Source: DTGL01 sp038895395 (GTDB lineage Archaea; Iainarchaeota; Iainarchaeia; Iainarchaeales; DTGL01). Taken from it: a stretch of DNA of 7,711 bases. The notes beneath the pieces were generated by a model, which did no database searches, was not told the DNA's origin, and saw nothing but the letters and a program-made list of their open reading frames with translations. A program made the translations under genes and the position numbers. Within the stretch, counting starts at the first letter, position 1, and every line of letters begins with the position of its first letter. The DNA is taken from the NCBI GenBank assembly GCA_038895395.1, contig JAWANJ010000042.1:1-7711 (forward strand), given 5' to 3'. Below, one piece after another: positions 5,398 through 7,711 of this stretch.

Positions 5398-5796
5398 TTG
5401 GCAGAGTATATGTTAAAATCAAGAAGAAAGATCACTGGTGGCTTGAGACACAGCATTGAAAGATGCGATAAAAAGCTAGCTTGGAAAGGAAATCCGCCAA
5501 CCCTAACAAAGGTCTCTGAAAAGGATCAAAGAAAAAAGACAAAAGGCAGAGGTTGTACCATAAAGGTTAAGCTGCAGAAGGCCAGAAAAGCAGTTATATC
5601 AAGCGGAGGCAAAAGCTTTGTGGCTGAAATAAAGCAAGTGTTGAAGAATGAAGCTGACAGACAATATGTTAGGCAAAACATAATCACCAAAGGGGCAGTA
5701 ATTGAGTGTGAACATGAAGGTAAAACAATAAAAGCAGTGGTCACAAACAGGCCAGGTCAGCATGGAACAGTACAAGCAAAACTCATTGAAGGTTAA
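5398..5796 (+). CDS. rps8e: small ribosomal subunit protein eS8 (S8e)
   Basis: 132 residues from TTG 5398, the usual length of archaeal eS8 (about 125-135). The signature is clear: 'KSRRKITGG' near the N-terminus (7-15) corresponds to 'GRSxRKPTGG', then a basic loop 'KKTKGRGCTIKVKLQKARKA' (47-66), 'YVRQNIITKGAVIE' (90-103) matching 'YVRRNIITKGAIIE', and a C-terminal 'VVTNRPGQHGTVQAKLIE' (114-131) matching 'VTSRPGQDGxVNAxLI'. With the TTG start the distance to TGG matches the family; starting at GTG 5389 would add three residues. It is divergent from the Cgi121-like gene. A short T5 run follows the stop (5804-5808). It acts in the 30S subunit and binds 16S rRNA. Nothing unusual apart from the TTG start. 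Confidence 0.97.
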   Translation: MAEYMLKSRRKITGGLRHSIERCDKKLAWKGNPPTLTKVSEKDQRKKTKGRGCTIKVKLQKARKAVISSGGKSFVAEIKQVLKNEADRQYVRQNIITKGAVIECEHEGKTIKAVVTNRPGQHGTVQAKLIEG

Positions 5797-5846
5797 AGAT
5801 TAATTTTTCTAATTCTATGAAATGTACAAAGCAGATAAACATAATA

Positions 5847-5860
5847 GAAAAGTTTATATA
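5847..5860 (+). promoter_or_regulatory. strong archaeal promoter (BRE plus TTTATATA) for pilin 1
   Basis: GAAAAG followed by TTTATATA (5853-5860) is close to the archaeal BRE/TATA consensus and is the best promoter in the window. A start about 25 nt downstream (near 5882) leaves a leader of roughly 35 nt carrying GAGGTGA at 5907-5913. This suggests high, independent expression of the first pilin. Confidence 0.7.
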
Positions 5861-5906
5861 TTACAAATACATCTTATTTTAAAAGTAATTAAGTTGTGGA
5901 TTAAAC

Positions 5907-5913
5907 GAGGTGA
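5907..5913 (+). promoter_or_regulatory. strong ribosome binding site GAGGTGA for pilin 1
   Basis: GAGGTGA lies 4 nt before ATG 5918. It is the longest match in the window to the complement of the archaeal 16S 3' end (…ATCACCTCC). Confidence 0.75.
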
Positions 5914-5917
5914 TTAG

Positions 5918-6343
5918 ATGAACAACAGAGGTATAAGTCCTGTTATAGCAACAGTTCTTTTGGTATTGGTTGCTGTAGCGATTACAATGGTAGTCGCAAC
6001 TTTTCTAACCAGCATGACTGGTGAACAAGTAGCAAAGACTGAAGAAGAGCTCAAAGGTGTTGGTGGAAGTTTCTTGATTAAAAGCTGCACAAGAAATGAC
6101 ACCAATGTCACAATTATTTTTGAAAACACTGGAAAAAGCGACTTAAATAACTTTACCATTTATTGCTTTGACTCTACAGGCAACACTGTAGCAACCGATG
6201 ATAAAAATGTTTCTTTAGGTAAGTTGGCTCCAGGCGAAACCAAGAGCGACAGTGCCATATGTACTAACACAACTGTAAGAGTAAGGGCGATATCTAAGGA
6301 ATACCCAAAAGTTAGAGCTGAAAGAGACTGTACAACAGGTTAA
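5918..6343 (+). CDS. type IV pilin / archaellin-like protein 1
   Basis: 141 residues. The class III signal peptide is short and typical: MNNRG|ISPVIATVLLVLVAVA. A prepilin peptidase (PibD/FlaK type) would cut after G5, exposing the hydrophobic assembly helix (6-30). The rest (about 50-141) is a predicted beta domain with 'IIFENTGKSDLNNFTIYCFD' (66-85), a core shared with the next gene. There are four cysteines (57, 83, 115, 138) and five N-x-S/T sequons (N60, N63, N78, N97, N117), so disulphides and N-glycosylation outside the cell are plausible. The length suits archaeal pilins; archaellins are usually longer. It has its own strong promoter and ribosome binding site, and a hairpin/T-run terminator follows. 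Whether it forms adhesive pili, an archaellum or another filament cannot be told; no assembly ATPase or platform gene is in the window. Confidence 0.9.
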   Translation: MNNRGISPVIATVLLVLVAVAITMVVATFLTSMTGEQVAKTEEELKGVGGSFLIKSCTRNDTNVTIIFENTGKSDLNNFTIYCFDSTGNTVATDDKNVSLGKLAPGETKSDSAICTNTTVRVRAISKEYPKVRAERDCTTG

Positions 6344-6367
6344 AAGAAAATTTAAGCTTATACACAC

Positions 6368-6395
6368 AGGCCTTTATTAGGCCTTTTATTTTTTT
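6368..6395 (+). terminator. hairpin and T-rich terminator after pilin 1
   Basis: AGGCCT (6368-6373), loop TTATT and AGGCCT (6379-6384) form a perfect 6-bp stem. It is followed by TTTATTTTTTT. The site lies 24 nt after the pilin 1 stop and should end or attenuate its transcript before the second pilin. Confidence 0.7.
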
Positions 6396-6424
6396 AATTT
6401 ATTTAATTCTTTATAAGGGTAATT

Positions 6425-6859
6425 ATGCAAAAAGGCATAAGTCCGATAATAACAACCGTTATGCTTGTTCTAATTAGTGTTGTAATAGCTGTAATGTATT
6501 TTAGCTGGTTACACAGCTTTGTTGGGGAGAGTATAATTAAAAGCGAAGAGCTGGGTAGAAAAAGGATAAATTGTAGCCACGCAGGTGTGACTATAATTTC
6601 GTGTGCATATGATAAAGGAGGTAGCGAACTTGTTTCTGTAGTAATTGAAAATAGTGGCTCAGTTGACTTGAATGGTTTTAAAGTTATAGCAATATACTCT
6701 GATGAAAGCTCAGATTCTAATATAAATAGCAATCTTTATATTGATGTTGGGTCAAGAGGTACCGCGCATATCTATGCGAACCCAGAAAAAACTGTTTCGA
6801 AGATCAGGATAATACCACTAGAGTGTGAAATTGTAAGTGATACTACCTCTGCCTGTTAA
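6425..6859 (+). CDS. type IV pilin-like protein 2
   Basis: 144 residues. The class III signal peptide is MQKG|ISPIITTVMLVLISVVIAVMYF, cleaved after G4. The hydrophobic helix (5-27) has W28 and is followed by a charged stretch 'IIKSEELGRKR'. The beta domain carries 'VVIENSGSVDLNGFKVIAIY' (72-91), aligning with 'IIFENTGKSDLNNFTIYCF' of pilin 1, so the two are diverged paralogues. There are four cysteines (50, 60, 134, 144), spaced differently from those of pilin 1, with the last at the very C-terminus. Only one sequon is present (N49-C-S). The upstream signal is weak: GGGTAAT at 6417-6423 directly before the ATG, with AT-rich boxes (for example TTATTTAA near 6400) behind it. After the terminator this gene is probably transcribed separately and more weakly. 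It may be a minor or tip pilin; that is inference. Confidence 0.87.
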   Translation: MQKGISPIITTVMLVLISVVIAVMYFSWLHSFVGESIIKSEELGRKRINCSHAGVTIISCAYDKGGSELVSVVIENSGSVDLNGFKVIAIYSDESSDSNINSNLYIDVGSRGTAHIYANPEKTVSKIRIIPLECEIVSDTTSAC

Positions 6860-7002
6860 CTTCCTGAGCTATATTAAAAATATAAAAGGATTCTGAAACA
6901 TTAATTTACGCTGGTTGTACTTGTCAACGCGATCTTTGCTTAACTTTGCTTGCTTAATAATAAATAATAATTTAAAGAGAAAAAAATTATTATTAGATTA
7001 AT
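6860..7002. other. intergenic region with a hairpin and a leaderless-type promoter
   Basis: No gene is seen in these 143 bases. A bulged hairpin at 6909-6931 pairs CGC with GCG and GTTG with CAAC, with a TG bulge and loop TACTTGT. It may be a 3' structure of the pilin 2 transcript, but no T run follows. A short AT palindrome, TATATT-AAA-AATATA, lies near 6870-6886. TTTAAA at 6971-6976 is centred about 29 nt before ATG 7003 and is the likely promoter of the next gene. Confidence 0.45.
6971..6976 (+). promoter_or_regulatory. TATA box for the FN3 surface protein gene, probably leaderless
   Basis: AATTTAAAG around 6969-6977 is centred about 29 nt before ATG 7003. No GGTGA lies between it and the ATG. 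Confidence 0.45.
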
Positions 7003-7711
7003 ATGCTTGAGGCCAAAAAAATTTTCCTCACTGTTTTTTGTTTATTTTTATACATTCATATTGTTAAGACTGCAAGCATCACTTCAGTCTCCATAAATAA
7101 TGGTAAAAACTACACGAACAGTCGTATTTTAAGTGTTTCTATAGTAGCTGACGCAGATGAAATGTGCTTTTCATGCAACTCTGAAAATTGGACTGATTGG
7201 GAAAGATACTCTAAAGAATCTACTTTTTTAATAGGTACATCATATGGTTGTAGTTTGGAAGATGGAATTAAAACAGTATATGTTAAAGTTAGAGATTCTG
7301 AAGGTGAAGCGATTGCTAGTGACTCTATAATACTAGATACAAAAGCACCAAGTATTCCGTCAAATGTTGTTGCTACATTTGATGGAAATATAGTCAAAGT
7401 TTCTTGGTCGGCTTCTATAGATGCATCTGGAATAGAAAAATATGTTATTACAGTAAGGGAGTTTGGAAAAGAAAGCAGAGTGTTCAGTAGAGATTTATAT
7501 TCTACAGAAACTCATTACGACCATTTTGCTCTTCCAAGGAGAAAGTATTGTTATACGATTTTGGCTTATGATCTAGCTGGAAACTATTCGGGCTACTCAA
7601 CAGAATATTGTATTGCAACAGCATTTGCAGGGCCTTCATTCAATCTCTACGTTTTAGACGCTAACATGAGCTCCAGAGATTTTAATGGGGTTAGCTATTT
7701 CCACGCTGAAA
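7003..7711 (+). CDS. secreted Ig-like / fibronectin type III surface protein, partial (C-terminus beyond right edge)
   Basis: The frame is open from ATG 7003 to the window end (236 codons plus one base). Residues 1-24 form a signal peptide: 'EAKK' then hydrophobic 'IFLTVFCLFLYIHI', likely cut after VKTA. Residues about 25-113 form an Ig-like domain with 'EMCFSCNSENWTDWERY', 'GIKTVYVKVRDSEG' and 'DSIILDTKAPS'. This is the well-known 'MxFSxDxxxWxxWexYxxxxxW…DGTKTVYVKFKDxaGN…DTxAPS' pattern of bacterial and archaeal surface proteins. Residues about 115-205 form an FN3 domain: 'PSNVVATFDGNIVKVSWSAS', 'SGIEKYVITV', 'YCYTILAYDLAGNYSGYS'. Cysteines at 55, 58, 83, 183 and 203 and sequons at N36, N62, N194 and N221 fit export. 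It probably continues with more domains and a surface anchor. A TTTAAA box about 29 nt upstream suggests a leaderless transcript. The ligand is unknown; adhesion or S-layer association is a guess. Confidence 0.85.
   Translation, partial: MLEAKKIFLTVFCLFLYIHIVKTASITSVSINNGKNYTNSRILSVSIVADADEMCFSCNSENWTDWERYSKESTFLIGTSYGCSLEDGIKTVYVKVRDSEGEAIASDSIILDTKAPSIPSNVVATFDGNIVKVSWSASIDASGIEKYVITVREFGKESRVFSRDLYSTETHYDHFALPRRKYCYTILAYDLAGNYSGYSTEYCIATAFAGPSFNLYVLDANMSSRDFNGVSYFHAE

Noticed and set aside
5914..6159. 81-codon minus-strand ORF opposite pilin 1 (similarly 6403-6732 opposite pilin 2)
   Set aside because: Antisense shadows of hydrophobic-helix codons; the plus-strand frames have clear class III signal peptides.
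7110..7397. 95-codon minus-strand ORF
   Set aside because: Antisense to the Ig-like/FN3 protein, which has a signal peptide and recognisable domains.

Overview
The window is archaeal. The evidence is a Hef-type helicase and XPF-type nuclease pair, archaeal ribosomal proteins eL42 and eS8, a Cgi121-like KEOPS subunit, two type IV pilin-like proteins with 'G|ISP' class III signal peptides, TTTAAA/TTTATATA promoter boxes, and GGTGA ribosome binding sites that match an archaeal 16S tail. The DNA is AT-rich with short intergenic gaps, which would suit a small-genome (for example DPANN-like) archaeon. That lineage guess is inference and the sequence alone does not fix it.

Layout, left to right. 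(1) 1-1134, minus: the N-terminal part (378 codons) of a secreted beta-propeller protein built of 51-53-residue repeats. Four inner repeats are almost identical in DNA, and the gene runs off the left edge. (2) 1135-1331: an AT-rich divergent promoter region. (3) 1332-3662, plus: a Hef-like SF2 helicase, an XPF/ERCC4-type nuclease overlapping its end by 8 nt, and tRNA-Gly(TCC) starting on the base right after the nuclease stop codon. (4) 3671-5350, minus: Cgi121-like protein, then eL42, then a winged-helix protein of unknown role. The last of these converges on the tRNA. (5) 5398-5796, plus: eS8, divergent from the Cgi121 gene with 47 bp between the starts. (6) 5918-7711, plus: two pilin-like proteins and the start of a large secreted Ig-like/FN3 protein that runs off the right edge.

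The two edges encode cell-surface proteins and the middle encodes housekeeping functions. Helicase and nuclease, which are one polypeptide (Hef) in many Euryarchaeota, are separate but translationally linked here. The helicase ends in a good PCNA-binding (PIP) motif, so both halves may be brought together on PCNA at stalled forks. The Cgi121-like protein (tRNA t6A modification), eL42, eS8 and tRNA-Gly form a translation-related group.

Two start modes are visible. Several first genes have a TTTTAAA-type box about 26-30 nt before the start codon, suggesting leaderless mRNAs. Four genes have GGTGA 4-5 nt before the start, and this moves three starts (nuclease ATG 2908, eL42 GTG 4775, eS8 TTG 5398) downstream of the longest-ORF choice. 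I found no CRISPR array, insertion sequence, integrase or obvious defence system.
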